Of a stretch of DNA of 64,000 nucleotides, positions 44,801 through 56,452 are shown one piece after another. Made by a program: the position numbers and the translations under genes. The notes under the pieces were generated by a model. That model searched no databases, was not told the DNA's origin, and saw only the letters and a list, made by a program, of their open reading frames with translations. Within the stretch, counting starts at the first letter, position 1, and each line of letters starts with the position of its first letter. Origin of the DNA: Bufo bufo (Eukaryota > Chordata > Amphibia > Anura > Bufonidae); contig NC_053391.1 of NCBI RefSeq assembly GCF_905171765.1, forward strand, positions 684,289,257 through 684,353,256, given 5' to 3'.

Positions 44801-47800
44801 ACTATAATGGGGGCGCTCTGTGTCTGGTACTATAATGGGGGCGCTCTCTGTCTGGTACTATAATGGGGGCGCTCTCTGGCTGGTACTATAATGGGGGCGC
44901 TCTCTGTCTGGTACTATAATGGGGGCGCTCTCTGGCTGGTACTATAATGGGGGCGCTCTCTGTCTGGTACTATAATGGGGGCGCTCTGTGTCTGGTACTA
45001 TAATGGGGGCGCTCTCTGTCTGGTACTATAATGGGGGCGCTCTCTGGCTGGTACTATAATGGGGGCGCTCTCCGCCTGGTACTATAATGGGGGCGCTCTC
45101 CGTCTGGTACTATAATGGGGGCGCTCTCCGCCTGGTACTATAATGGGGGCGCTCTGTGTCTGGTACTATAATGGGGGCGCTCTCCGTCTGGTACAATAAT
45201 GGGGGCGCTCTCCGTCTGGTACTATAATGGGGGCGCTCTCCGTCTGGTACAATAATGGGGGCGCTCTCCGTCTGGTACTATAATGGGGGCGCTCTCCGTC
45301 TGGTACTATAATGGGGCGCTCTCTGTCTGGTACTATAATGGGGGCGCTCTCTGTCTGGTACTATAATGGGGGCGCTCCCTGTCTGGTACTATAATGGGGG
45401 CGCTCTCTGTCTGGTACTATAATGGGGGCGCTCTCTGCCTGGTACTATAATGGTGGCGCTCTCTGTCTGGTACTATAATGGGGGCGCTCTCTGTCTGGTA
45501 CTATAATGGGGGCGCTCTCTGTCTGGTACTATAATGGGGGCGCTCTGTGTCTGGTACTATAATGGGGGCGCTCTCCGTCTGGTACAATAATGGGGGCGCT
45601 CTCCGTCTGGTACTATAATGGGGGCGCTCTCCGTCTGGTACTATAATGGGGGCGCTCTCTGTCTGGTACTATAATGGGGGCGCTCTCCGTCTGGTACTAT
45701 AATGGGGGCGCTCTCCGTCTGGTACTATAATGGGGCGCTCTCTGTCTGGTACTATAATGGGGGCGCTCTCTGTCTGGTACTATAATGGGGGCGCTCCCTG
45801 TCTGGTACTATAATGGGGGCGCTCTCTGTCTGGTACTATAATGGGGGCGCTCTCTGCCTGGTACTATAATGGTGGCGCTCTCTGTCTGGTACTATAATGG
45901 GGGCGCTCTCTGTCTGGTACTATAATGGGGGCGCTCTCTGTCTGGTACTATAATGGGGGCGCTCTGTGTCTGGTACTATAATGGGGGCGCTCTCTGTCTG
46001 GTACTATAATGGGGGCGCTCTGTGTCTGGTACTATAATGGGGGCGCTCTCTGGCTGGTACTATAATGGGGGCGCTCTCTGTCTGGTACTATAATGGGGGC
46101 GCTCTGTGTCTGGTACTATAATGGGGGCGCTCTCTGGCTGGTACTATAATGGGGGCGCTCTCCGCCTGGTACTATAATGGGGGCGCTCTCCGTCTGGTAC
46201 TATAATGGGGGCGCTCTCCGCCTGGTACTATAATGGGGGCGCTCTCCGTCTGGTACTATAATGGGGGCGCTCTCCGTCTGGTACAATAATGGGGGCGCTC
46301 TCCGTCTGGTACTATAATGGGGGCGCTCTCCGTCTGGTACTATAATGGGGGCGCTCTCCGTCTGGTACTATAATGGGGGCGCTCTCCGTCTGGTACTATA
46401 ATGGGGGCGCTCTCCGTCTGGTACTATAATGGGGGCGCTCTCTGCCTGGTACTATAATGGTGGCGCTCTCTGTCTGGTACTATAATGGGGGCGCTCTCTG
46501 TCTGGTACTATAATGGGGGCGCTCTCTGTCTGGTACTATAATGGGGGCGCTCTGTGTCTGGTACTATAATGGGGGCGCTCTGTGTCTGGTACTATAATGG
46601 GGGCGCTCTCCGTCTGGTACAATAATGGGGGCGCTCTCCGTCTGGTACTATAATGGGGGCGCTCTCCGTCTGGTACTATAATGGGGGCGCTCTCTGTCTG
46701 GTACTATAATGGGGGCGCTCTCCGTCTGGTACTATAATGGGGGCGCTCTCCGTCTGGTACTATAATGGGGCGCTCTCTGTCTGGTACTATAATGGGGGCG
46801 CTCTCTGTCTGGTACTATAATGGGGGCGCTCCCTGTCTGGTACTATAATGGGGGCGCTCTCTGTCTGGTACTATAATGGGGGCGCTCCCTGTCTGGTACT
46901 ATAATGGGGGCGCTCTCTGTCTGGTACTATAATGGGGGCGCTCTGTGTCTGGTACTATAATGGGGGCGCTCTCTGTCTGGTACTATAATGGGGGCGCTCT
47001 GTGTCTGGTACTATAATGGGGGCGCTCTGTGTCTGGTACTATAATGGGGGCGCTCTCTGGCTGGTACTATAATGGGGGCGCTCTCTGTCTGGTACTATAA
47101 TGGGGGCGCTCTGTGTCTGGTACTATAATGGGGGCGCTCTCTGGCTGGTACTATAATGGGGGCGCTCTCCGCCTGGTACTATAATGGGGGCGCTCTCCGT
47201 CTGGTACTATAATGGGGGCGCTCTCCGCCTGGTACTATAATGGGGGCGCTCTCCGTCTGGTACTATAATGGGGGCGCTCTCCGTCTGGTACAATAATGGG
47301 GGCGCTCTCCGTCTGGTACTATAATGGGGGCGCTCTCCGTCTGGTACTATAATGGGGGCGCTCTCTGTCTGGTACTATAATGGGGGCGCTCTCCGTCTGG
47401 TACTATAATGGGGGCGCTCTCTGTCTGGTACTATAATGGGGGCGCTCTCTGCCTGGTACTATAATGGTGGCGCTCTCTGTCTGGTACTATAATGGGGGCG
47501 CTCTCTGTCTGGTACTATAATGGGGGCGCTCTCTGTCTGGTACTATAATGGGGGCGCTCTGTGTCTGGTACTATAATGGGGGCGCTCTGTGTCTGGTACT
47601 ATAATGGGGGCGCTCTCCGTCTGGTACAATAATGGGGGCGCTCTCCGTCTGGTACTATAATGGGGGCGCTCTCTGTCTGGTACTATAATGGGGGCGCTCT
47701 CTGTCTGGTACTATAATGGGGGCGCTCTCCGTCTGGTACTATAATGGGGGCGCTCTCTGTCTGGTACTATAATGGGGCGCTCTCTGTCTGGTACTATAAT

Positions 47801-48866
47801 GGGGGCGCTCTCTGTCTGGTACTATAATGGGGGCGCTCCCTGTCTGGTACTATAATGGGGGCGCTCTCTGTCTGGTACTATAATGGGGGCGCTCCCTGTC
47901 TGGTACTATAATGGGGGCGCTCTCTGTCTGGTACTATAATGGGGGCGCTCTCCGTCTGGTACTATAATGGGGGCGCTCTCCGCCTGGTACTATAATGGTG
48001 GCGCTCTCTGTCTGGTACTATAATGGGGGCGCTCTCTGTCTGGTACTATAATGGGGGCGCTCTCTGTCTGGTACTATAATGGGGGCGCTCTGTGTCTGGT
48101 ACTATAATGGGGGCGCTCTCTGTCTGGTACTATAATGGGGGCGCTCTGTGTCTGGTACTATAATGGGGGCGCTCTCTGGCTGGTACTATAATGGGGGCGC
48201 TCTCTGTCTGGTACTATAATGGGGGCGCTCTGTGTCTGGTACTATAATGGGGGCGCTCTCTGGCTGGTACTATAATGGGGGCGCTCTCTGGCTGGTACTA
48301 TAATGGGGGCGCTCTCTGGCTGGTACTATAATGGGGGCGCTCTCTGGCTGGTACTATAATGGGGGCGCTCTCTGGCTGGTACTATAATGGGGGCGCTCTC
48401 TGTCTGGTACTATAATGGGGGCGCTCTCTGTCTGGTACTATAATGGGGGTGCTCTCTGTCTGGTACTATAATGGGGGCGCTCTCCGTCTGGTACTATAAT
48501 GGGGGCGCTCTCTGTCTGGTACTATAATGGGGGCGCTCTCTGTCTGGTACTATAATGGGGGCGCTCTCCGTCTGGTACTATAATGGGGGCGCTCTCTGTC
48601 TGGTACTATAATGGGGGCGCTCTCTGTCTGGTACTATAATGGGGGCGCTCTGTGTCTGGTACTATAATGGGGGCGCTCTCTGGCTGGTACTATAATGGGG
48701 GCGCTCTCTGGCTGGTACTATAATGGGGGCGCTCTCTGGCTGGTACTATAATGGGGGCGCTCTCTGTCTGGTACTATAATGGGGGCGCTCTCTGTCTGGT
48801 ACTATAATGGGGGTGCTCTCTGTCTGGTACTATAATGGGGGCGCTCTCCGTCTGGTACTATAATGG
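41855..48866. repeat. 28-bp minisatellite, about 250 copies (7 kb)
   Basis: Unit GGGGGCGCTCTCCGTCTGG + TACTATAAT, period 28, with a few 27-bp units (one G fewer). Point variants (CTGTCTGG, CTGGCTGG, GTGTCTGG, CCCTGTC, GGTGGCG, TACAATAAT) recur in the same order at several places, so blocks of units have duplicated. There are no spacers and no open frame of note. It lies about 750 bp beyond the KLHL35 stop codon. Degenerate flanking units begin near 41775. Confidence 0.95.
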
Positions 48867-49560
48867 TACTGTCAGACTATTCTGGTGCTGTCCATCTGGC
48901 AATATGGCACCGTCTGTGGTGGCGCTCTCTCCGACTGGCACCGTCATAACCTTAGTACTCACTGAGGGCCCCTGGCACTGTCCAAGGGGAAACTCTGTCA
49001 GGAACAGTTTGGCACTATCTGAGGGCCCACATCTATTGAGGCACTGTTAATGTGGACACTCTCTGGTTCTGCCATGGGGCCGCCTGGTACTGTCTGTGGG
49101 ACTACTCTGCCATTGTTTATGAGGGCACTATCTAGGGGGCACCATCGTAGGAACCCTTTGGCACGGTCTGAGGGCCCACATCCATGGAGGCCCGCTTAGT
49201 GGACACACTAACACTGTTTATGGGGCCCCTCCTCCAGCTGGTTCTATCACGGGGCCCGCTGGTACTACTCTGGCATTATGGGGGGTAAATTGGCACTGAT
49301 TTTGGGTACACTCTTCTGCTGGCACTGTCTGTGGGAGAACCCCCTGGGACTGAGCATGGAGGCCCTGTAGACTGGGTCACCCTCTGGGCAGATACCCCCC
49401 ATTAGGGGCCCCCTGGGGCTGGGGCTTATGTATATAAAATGGAATGACCCAACATTTGTGATCCTCACAGCACAACATACATATCCGGACACTACACCAC
49501 ACAGAAAAAAAACGCTGCACGCTATACGCTGCACGTACCAGAACGTCTCCACATACAAGT
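48867..49560. repeat. Decayed relatives of the 28-bp unit / KLHL35 3' flank
   Basis: Scattered words such as GGCACTGTCTGAGGGCCCAC, GGTACTGTC and GGCACCGTC suggest an older GGCACTGTCTG-type repeat from which the 28-bp array may have expanded. The KLHL35 3' UTR may extend into this stretch. Confidence 0.55.
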
Positions 49561-49616
49561 ATTCACAGTATCGGAAAAAGTACAAAAATATTAAATAAAG
49601 TTCATGGTCCCAAGAG

Positions 49617-49805
49617 TCACGCTGCCGGCCGGTGCAAGATGGTGACGCAGCCATGATAGCTGGTGCAGCGCTGCAGTGGGGGCTCCGCATCCACCTTCCC
49701 AGTTTTGGGGTCGAATACGAAAGCGTTTTCCGTTCCTTCGCCATTTTGATCCCTTCCGCCCAGTATGTACATTTTACCTCCACAGACCGCCACGCCGCAG
49801 CTCTC
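49617..49805 (-). CDS. KLHL35: KLHL35 coding exon 6 (terminal Kelch, stop)
   Basis: Acceptor TGTGTGCAG lies before 49805. The exon gives residues 518-579 (ESCGVAVCGGKMYILGG ... YHGCVTILHRPAA) and TGA at 49617-49619. No AATAAA is seen on the minus strand in the first 250 bases after the stop, so the 3' end of the mRNA is not placed. Confidence 0.93.
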   Translation of the reverse strand, partial: ESCGVAVCGGKMYILGGRDQNGEGTENAFVFDPKTGKVDAEPPLQRCTSYHGCVTILHRPAA

Positions 49806-52800
49806 CTGCACACAGACAATCGGAGCATAAGACCAGAATATGTGTCACAATGTCATCATCATCATCTGGTCCTACACAGTCATGCTACCAGGTTTCCCCA
49901 CCGATGACAGCCGATCACTGGGGAGACTTTGTGATCATCTTATCATCAAGGACCCAAAGGGTTGTCCACAGTGGAGAACCCCTTTAAGTAGCCCTTCCAT
50001 TGACCGCGGTGTGACTCACCAGAGCTCCGGGCAGGGACGCCACTTCGCTCCACACGTCTGTCTCCGGGTTGTAGCTGAAGATTGTGCTCAGCAGACCACC
50101 GACCACGTACACAAGGCCGTCCAGCTCTACAGCGTTAATGCACCTCTGAGAGAACGGCGCCGGCGTCTTGTAGGTCCAGGCCTCAGCTTCGGGGTCGTAG
50201 CACTGCACCTGGAATGGGTTTATGATGAGAGTTTACGTCCCAACTGGATGACTGGATTTTTTTAAAAAAAATTCTAAATGCCCTACTAGGACCTAATACA
50301 GGATGGGGATCCCGTTTCGGAAGAAGCCACAACATCGCCCACTTATTTCAATGACGTCCTTCATGTCTGGCCCTACATAGCTTCCTCCGGCTGCTTTTAG
50401 AAACAGTTGTGTAGCAGCTCTATTTTTTTCTGATACAAAGCTCCAAATCTCCTGCGTAGGCACAGAGTGAAATGATACAGCGGTGGTTCCCTGCAGCCAC
50501 CACTAGAGGGAGCTGATGAGCCTCCTGTACTCCGAACCCCTTAGTGACCACCAACAGGCCTTTCTCTAGTCTAGTCCACCGTATGCGCTGCATGCTACGC
50601 GCTGTTCCGTGCCCGGAGGAACGGATGCTCAGCTATCAATTCTGAGAAACCTCCGATCCTGGCTGTTTAACCCCTTAGATGCTGTGCTCAATAAAAAAAA
50701 AACGCTTTTAGAAGGTGGAGGCCCATACAAAAGTGTTGCAGTGTATTATGTACAGTAACTGATCAAACAACCGCATCTTAAAATCCTCTAAAAATGTTGG
50801 CAAAAAAATTCAAGAAAAAAAAATCCCAAGTAAAAAAAAAAAAAAATAGACATTTTTCCTACAAAGTGAGCTTTTTGTTGAAAAAGAAAAAACAGAATTG
50901 CTGTGTTTTTTGTTTTTTTTTTATAAAATTTGATCAAAAAGTAACGTGCTCCAAAATGTTACCAATGTTACCCTGCCAAGAACCCATCAAGGGAAAGATA
51001 AAAATGTTAGGGCTCTCAGAATATGGCGGCACAAAAAAAAAAAAAATTCCTTTTTTTTTTTAAAAGGAAAAGTTTGAGCAAAAGTAGCAAAACATAAGAA
51101 TAAACTAAGGCCCCATGCAAACGACCGTAGCCCTTTCGCACTACGCAAATCATGGGTGCGATCCTTGTGCCGTATGCATTTTATTTGCGGACCCATTGAT
51201 TTCAATGGGTCTGTGGTTTGCATTTTGCGGACAAGTTCTATCTCTTGCGGAACGGACAAACGGATGAGGAAAGCGCACACGGCTCATCCGTAGAATATGC
51301 CCTATACTTGTCTGTCAAATGTGGGCCACGGACCTATTGAAGCCAATGGGTCTGCAAAAATGCGGATGCAACGCAAGGCCTAAACGGGATATTGCCGTAA
51401 TCGTACTGATCTGGAAAGTTATCGTGTCATTTATACCACGCAATGAATGCCATTAAAAAAAAAAATCAACCCTAACACTCGAAAGCATTTAATAAAGGTT
51501 CTACAATGTGTTATTTGAGGTCCACAAAAAATATAATATGGACCAAGAAAAAAACAAGCCCTCCGAGGGAGATGGAAAAAAAAAAAAAAGTTCCAGCTGG
51601 GAATGTGATGGACAAATATAGGAGTTATTTGTGACCCGTGAGCTCCCTCTAGTGGTGACTGCAGAAAGTCCACACTTTTTCTCTACACTCTAAGGCCTCT
51701 TGCACACGAACGTTGTGCATCCGTTCCGTGCATTGGGGACTGCAATGTGCGGTCCCCAATGCACGGGCAACGTCGGAACGGATTTAGACCCATTCAACTT
51801 GAATGGGTTGTCCGCACCGTAAAAAAAAATAGAACAATTAGCATGCGCTATTTTTTTGCGGTGCGGAGGCACGGACAGAAACACCATGGAAGCGCTCCGT
51901 GGGGGTTCCGATCCGTGCTTCCGTTCCGCATCTCCCTGATTCAAGCGAACGGGTCCGCATCCGTGATGCAGAATTGCACACGGGCCGGTGCCCATGTCTT
52001 GCGGACCCGCCGTATGCGGGCCGCAATATGGCCACGGGCGCACAACGTTCGTGTGCAAGAGGCCTAAGGCTATGGAGGGGATTTGGAACTATGTATCAAA
52101 AAAAAAAAAAACTGAGCTCTGATCGCCATAATCAAATTAGCGTATTTCAATGTAAATGGTCTTCAAGGTGGGGGGGGGATAAGATAATCACCAGTCCCGC
52201 GCCGCCTACTGATGATGACGTCACACACATTGTGCAATCAGAAGAAGTCACTTGATCTGACCAGAAGGCGCCATCTTACCCATCGGGCCTGCGCCTCCCT
52301 GAGGCCTGTGGTCCACACCGTACGGTAGATCTGGACTCTATCATCCTTCCATCCATTCTGGAAGCCAAGAACTGACTGTACCTTATCCGTGTTCCCAGAA
52401 TCCTCCACCGCTCCGCCGATGACGTACAGCCTGTTCATGCAGCAGACCGCCGCCGCCGCCGAGCTCACAGCTTCCAACATGGGGCTCACCGGAGACCAGG
52501 CGTTAGTGAACGAGTTGTACCGCTCCACCGAGGACAACCGCTTCACACCGTCAAATCCACCGACAGCGTAAATCTGGAGAACATTACCTAATTAATAATA
52601 CATTGATACCGAAAGGGTTAATTATCTAACAGTAAAAACTCGCCAACTTTTGAATGCCCTTTACATTTAAATTCTTCACCGTTTTCAACCTCTCTGCTTG
52701 CCGTCAGCGAATAGGAACGCTGGCAACTTACATTAAGAGACTGAAAACCTCACTCCGATCCCCCACATTGTGATGAACCCTCCACCTACGTGGGCAGGAT

Positions 52801-55800
52801 GGGGGGGGGGTTCAGGTGTTTTGCGGTACCTCTCCATGAAGGACGGCCATCTTGTGTCTCCAACGGCCCTTGCGGAGTGGAGCGACCTTAATCCAGGAAT
52901 TCAGCTGAGTGCTGAGCATCCAGACGTCACTGCTGTTAATGTGACCCCCTGAAGAAGGCAAGCGATGGACACTGTTATATACCGTCACTAGGGGGCAGCG
53001 TCGTTGTGAGATCAGGATACAATGTGTCAGAAATGTTACAATAGTCTCTGCGGGAAAGACTAAGGGCAGGTACTGAGAGGTCTCATGGCTGAGGAGATGT
53101 ATCTTCAGACCTTTCTAAGGGTGTCTACAGGTCATACATCACCTGAGATATAGACATTGTTCTTCAGTGTAGTGGCCGCAAACTCAGACTTGGTGTAACC
53201 CGGCATACTGGCGAGCGTCATCCATTGCCCGCTCTTTGGATGGTAGCATTCAGTAAAGGGCAGTTTGAGAAGACCCTTTTTATCGCAGCCACCGATGATA
53301 ACTATGGCTTCCGACAAATTCATGAACCTGTGTGTATAAATAATATCTCCATATAGTGCCGAAATAATACCGTTATACAGTTCTTAGGTAATATCACCGT
53401 TCAACACTCACATGTGTCCTCCCGTCATCATTGTTCTTGCAGCTAGTTCTGCGTGATTCATTGCCGCCATTTAGTGGTTGCGTTTGTACTGAAACACACT
53501 ATATAAAAATAATAGTGCCCTATAGTGATCACACAGTGCCCTATAGTGCAATGTATTGCTTCAGTATATAGCTCTCATCCAGATGCTATACAGTACTCAA
53601 ATAATACCATGGTTTAATGCCCATGCAACACTGCCACAGAGTGCATAAGTAATACACCCATATTATACCGTTCTTAAATGTCACCATGCAATGCCCACAT
53701 AATACTAACAGTGTTCAAATAATACCGCCGTACCGTGTTAACATAACATGCCCATAATGGTTCTATAGTGCCGCACACTGCTCAAATAATATTGCCATGC
53801 ACATACAGAGATAGAATAGTGCAATACAGTGCTTATATAATACCACCAAAGAGTATAATACTGTCACTAACTGTCCAAATAATAATTGCTATACAGAGCT
53901 CACCCAATATTACTTTGCTGTATTTTAACTGAACATAGTTCCTACTTAATGGTGAAATATACCGTAGTGCTCAGATAACACCATCATATAATGCTCTACT
54001 AATACTCCACTAATACACTGCTCACTGCCCAAATAATACTGTCATACAGTGCCCACATCACAACTAGAGGTTCACAACTATAACCTGGTTGTGTCCTAGT
54101 TATCATACAATAGTCCCACAATATAGCCCCCATATAAGTTATAACACCAACACAGAGCGCTCAAGAATACCGCTATACTGAAATAAAAATGCCATCCACT
54201 TTCCAAATAACACTGTAATCCAGGACCACATAACACTACCTTTCTGTGCTCAATGGCAGTGCTGCAAAGTGCTGGCAGAATATTACCATATCGGTGCAGG
54301 AGGATGATACGTGAGAGCGCCACCTGGTGGCAACTCATATGTATCCTCCAAGTCAGAGAGAAAATAAGCAGAATGGTAATGGTGCACTGGTGTGGCAGCA
54401 CTAATGGGGCACTGGTGTGTCAGCACTAATGGGGCACTGCGTGGCTGACAATAATAGGGGGACTATGTGACTGGCACTAATAGGAGGCACTGTGTGGCTG
54501 ACAACATTAGGGGAACTGTGTGGTTGACACTAGTTGAGGACACTGTGTGGCTGGCACTATTTATTTTATTTTATGCACTTATATAGCGCTACTATATTCC
54601 GCAGCGCCTTACAGACATTAGCATCCAACTGTCCCCAATGGGGCACTACTAGTATTTTATCTTTGATGGCCTTTAAATCCCTATGTGATGCACTAGCAAC
54701 GTAAAGGGTTTTTCCTGAGGCACACATCTACCAGATATGCCACAACCATCTGATAAGTGGAGGCTCCAACCATGGGACCCACATATATCAAGGTGGTGGC
54801 ACATGCATGCTGCTCTCTCCATTGTAGTGTGTGGGAGTTGTGAGATGCTCAGTTGTTTCTGTGTTCCCCCAAAAGTTGGGAGACCCAAAAGTGGACCCCC
54901 TACCTGTCAGATATTTACTGTCCATATGTTATAACTGTCTCAGATAAGAATATCTCTCAATGTTTTATTACAGCCCTTGAAAGTGATACAATCTCACAAT
55001 GTGACCCTCAGACCAGAAGTGGTGGCCATCAGTAACATGGAAGATGGATAAGTGGACCACTTCGAAAACAACCTTCCAGTGAAGTTTGAATATAAGAGGA
55101 TGGTTGATCTGGACTGGTCGCTATCCCTTCATTCATATTCTCTGCCATCCCTTGAACTTGATGGACAAGTTTTGTTTTTTAAACCATGCTATGTAACTAT
55201 GAAGCTCATAGAAAAAGACAATGAAGCTCAAAAGGAATAGAAGTCAATGACCACCAAAAGACCATCATATATCATAACTGAATGTTTCTTACCTTCTCGG
55301 TCTCACTCTGAGGGAATTCAATGGATTTCCCAGAATAAGGTATCTCCGAGCCTCATGAAGTAGAGGAAAACACTCCGGACATTCTTGGATGGTCTTGTCC
55401 ATTTCCACCTTCTCCAAAAAGTAAGCAGGATCTATCAAGGGTAATCTCACGTTTTCTAGAAGATCCTTCAGAGCTGCTCTACCTCGGCTTTTATTTTCCC
55501 TCACCCATCTCATGACAGCTTCAAAGACAGTTTCTTCCTTGCTTACCACTAGGTCATCATTAGACAAATACCTAATCAGTTCCTCTTTAGTCAACTCTAA
55601 GAACTCCTCATGGCAGGAGACCTCCTCAAAACCTTCTAGCATTAGCTTTTTGCTTTTCTCAGACAATGAAATGATGGAGAACATGTCTGCAAACTTCATG
55701 ATGCCTACACAATTGGAAGGGTCTAGTTGGCTGTCAAGAAATTTCACACACTCATCCCGAAGACTGCAGATGTGAAGCAGATCAGAAGCCTGCAAGATGT

Positions 55801-56158
55801 CCTCTACATTGTCTTCTTCTATCTTAGGACTCCCACCGTACATGAAGTCAAGTAGAACTCCCATAATTCGAGCTGAGATTTTCTCAATTTTCACAACACT
55901 GAGATTGCTCTCCTTGAGTTTACCACCAAACATAGCTCGGAAATAAGAACTATTGGCTGACAAGACACCTCGATGACAAGGAAACATCTGATCTTCTATG
56001 AGGAGAACCACGTCTGTAAAAATTCCACTTTGTCTGTAAATGTTTAAGTTCTGCAATATCTCCTTGGCATGACATGCCCCACCACACGATCTTGTCTGAA
56101 CCTTATCTGTCCTTGGCTCATGAATTGAGTTTTCGAGATGGTAGGTCTTATATTCCAT
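49617..56158 (-). CDS. KLHL35: KLHL35, BTB-BACK-Kelch protein (six coding exons)
   Basis: Coding exons on the minus strand, in transcript order: 56158-55293, 53327-53143, 52948-52830, 52573-52382, 50208-50020, 49805-49617. They total 1740 nt, giving 579 residues plus TGA; every intron is GT-AG and every phase joins. BTB is about residues 37-145 (FTDVVLL, FPCHRGVLSA, YFRAMF), BACK about 150-255 (EEFLELTKEEL, VFEAVMRWV), then six Kelch blades, each with a GG pair (IVIIGG, VYISGG, IYAVGG, LYVIGG, VYVVGG, MYILGG). Family knowledge: such proteins dimerise through BTB, bind CUL3 through BTB/BACK and hold substrates with the Kelch propeller. The paralogue call rests on KLHL35-like stretches such as GGCDKKGLLKLPF and LQRCTSYHGCVTI, and on length (human KLHL35 is about 583 residues, from memory). 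KLHL24 and KLHL6 are the nearest alternatives and fit less well. No premature stop was seen. Substrates are unknown. Confidence 0.93.
50020..50208 (-). CDS. KLHL35: KLHL35 coding exon 5 (Kelch 4-5)
   Basis: Acceptor CATTCCAG and strong donor GTGAGT; 189 nt, 63 codons (residues 455-517). It begins VQCYDPEAEAW, contains PAPFSQRCINAV and VYVVGGLLSTIFSYNP, and ends SLPGAL. The preceding intron 4 (50209-52381) holds two complete TIR elements. Confidence 0.93.
51109..51380. mobile_element. MITE in KLHL35 intron 4 (first)
   Basis: Flanked by TAA (51106-51108 and 51381-51383). Left end GGCCCCATGCAAACGACCG; the right end is decayed to GCAAGGCC. Interior contains TTGCGGACCCATTGATTTCA-type words of the same family. 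Confidence 0.75.
51694..52064. mobile_element. MITE in KLHL35 intron 4 (second)
   Basis: TIRs GGCCTCTTGCACACGAACG and CGTTCGTGTGCAAGAGGCC are exact; TAA duplication at 51691-51693 and 52065-52067. Nearly whole-length palindromic. About 320 bp from exon 4. Confidence 0.92.
52382..52573 (-). CDS. KLHL35: KLHL35 coding exon 4 (Kelch 3-4)
   Basis: Acceptor TTCTCCAG lies before 52573 and donor GTACAG after 52382; 192 nt, exactly 64 codons (residues 391-454). It begins IYAVGGFDGVKRLSSVERY, contains LYVIGGAVEDSG and ends NTDK. Both boundaries are phase 0, so the next exon continues directly as VQCYDP. Confidence 0.93.
52640..52760. repeat. Dispersed repeat in KLHL35 intron 3
   Basis: CTCTCTGCTTGCCGTCAGCG + AATAGG matches stretches near 8960 and 41155. 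Old copy, borders not clear. Confidence 0.5.
52830..52948 (-). CDS. KLHL35: KLHL35 coding exon 3 (Kelch 2, short exon)
   Basis: A 119-nt exon with acceptor CTTCTTCAG and donor GTACCG. It supplies the last two bases of Gly351 and residues 352-390, including GHINSSDVWML, KGRWRHKMAVLHGE. The GRWRHKMAV stretch is nearly invariant in the KLHL24/35 group. It was found by searching for that motif in the gap between exons 2 and 4, and it restores a continuous frame. Confidence 0.92.
53143..53327 (-). CDS. KLHL35: KLHL35 coding exon 2 (Kelch 1)
   Basis: Acceptor CACACAG lies immediately before 53327 and donor GTGATG immediately after 53143. The exon finishes codon 289 (AG|G, Arg), encodes residues 290-350 beginning FMNLSEAIVIIGGC, and leaves one base for the next exon. 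The segment is a strong KLHL35 signature (GGCDKKGLLKLPFTECYHP). The internal ATG at 53323 is not a start. Confidence 0.93.
53470..54070. repeat. Degenerate AATAATACCGCCATACAGTGC repeat in KLHL35 intron 1
   Basis: Imperfect units of about 25-30 bp (AATAATACC, ATACAGTGCCCACAT) over 600 bp. No exon signals are seen in it. Confidence 0.6.
54395..54650. repeat. GGCACTGTGTGGCTGGCACTA repeat plus TATATAGCGCTACTATATTCC repeat
   Basis: 54395-54560 has degenerate CACTGTGTGGCTGACA units. 54565-54640 is a separate dispersed repeat (CACTTATATAGCGCTACTAT, CGCAGCGCCTTACAGACATT), which I associate with frog genomes from general knowledge. Both lie in intron 1. Confidence 0.55.
54651..55292. other. KLHL35 intron 1, remaining part
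   Basis: No repeats with clear borders and no exon. Small open frames here do not join the gene. Confidence 0.5.
55293..56158 (-). CDS. KLHL35: KLHL35 coding exon 1 (BTB + BACK)
   Basis: Residues 1-288 plus two bases of codon 289. It carries the whole BTB and BACK region and ends in AGAAG just before a GTAAGA donor at 55292. The ATG at 56158 (MEYKTYHLEN) is the first in-frame start: ten codons further upstream comes an in-frame TAA, and between them lies a possible acceptor (TTTAATCCAG). A 5' non-coding exon may therefore splice in just before the ATG. The short N-terminus before BTB (about 36 residues, with GGACHAKEILQ) matches the family layout. Confidence 0.93.
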
Positions 56159-56315
56159 TTCCTCATAGATGACCTCTTGAAGCCTGGATTAAATAACATA
56201 AAAATCGTTAGAGGAATGGATACCTGATTCATGTTCTTGGAAGGAAGGAACAGTATTGTATAATGGTTTAGGTCTTGAGACTACTAGTTTTAGTCTCGGC
56301 CTGTGTCCTTTAAGG
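56159..56315. other. KLHL35 upstream/5' region (no promoter motif assigned)
   Basis: About 160 bases between the KLHL35 start codon and a hAT-type palindromic MITE. On the minus strand it contains a candidate splice acceptor (TTTAATCCAG about 30 bases before the ATG). If that is used, this stretch is intron and the promoter lies further right, perhaps beyond the 55-bp array. No convincing TATA box or CpG-rich segment is seen. Confidence 0.4.
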
Positions 56316-56452
56316 CAGTGCTTCCCAACCAGTGTGCCTCCAGTTGTTGCAAAACTACAACTCCCAGCATGCTTAGACAGCCTTTGGCTGTGCGGGCATG
56401 CTGGGAGTTGTAGTTTTGCAACAGCTGGAGGCACACTGGTTGGGAAACACTG
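56316..56452. mobile_element. 137-bp palindromic hAT-type MITE
   Basis: Ends CAGTGCTTCCCAACCAG and CTGGTTGGGAAACACTG form terminal inverted repeats, and the whole element is one near-perfect palindrome (the GCATGCTGGGAGTTGTAG core appears on both arms). It is flanked by an exact 8-bp duplication CTTTAAGG (56308-56315 and 56453-56460), which indicates hAT-type transposition. It lies about 160 bp upstream of the KLHL35 start codon. Confidence 0.9.

Noticed and set aside
49265..50265. Open frames of 91-187 codons overlapping the end of KLHL35
   Set aside because: They are other-frame or antisense readings of KLHL35 exons 5 and 6 and intron 5.
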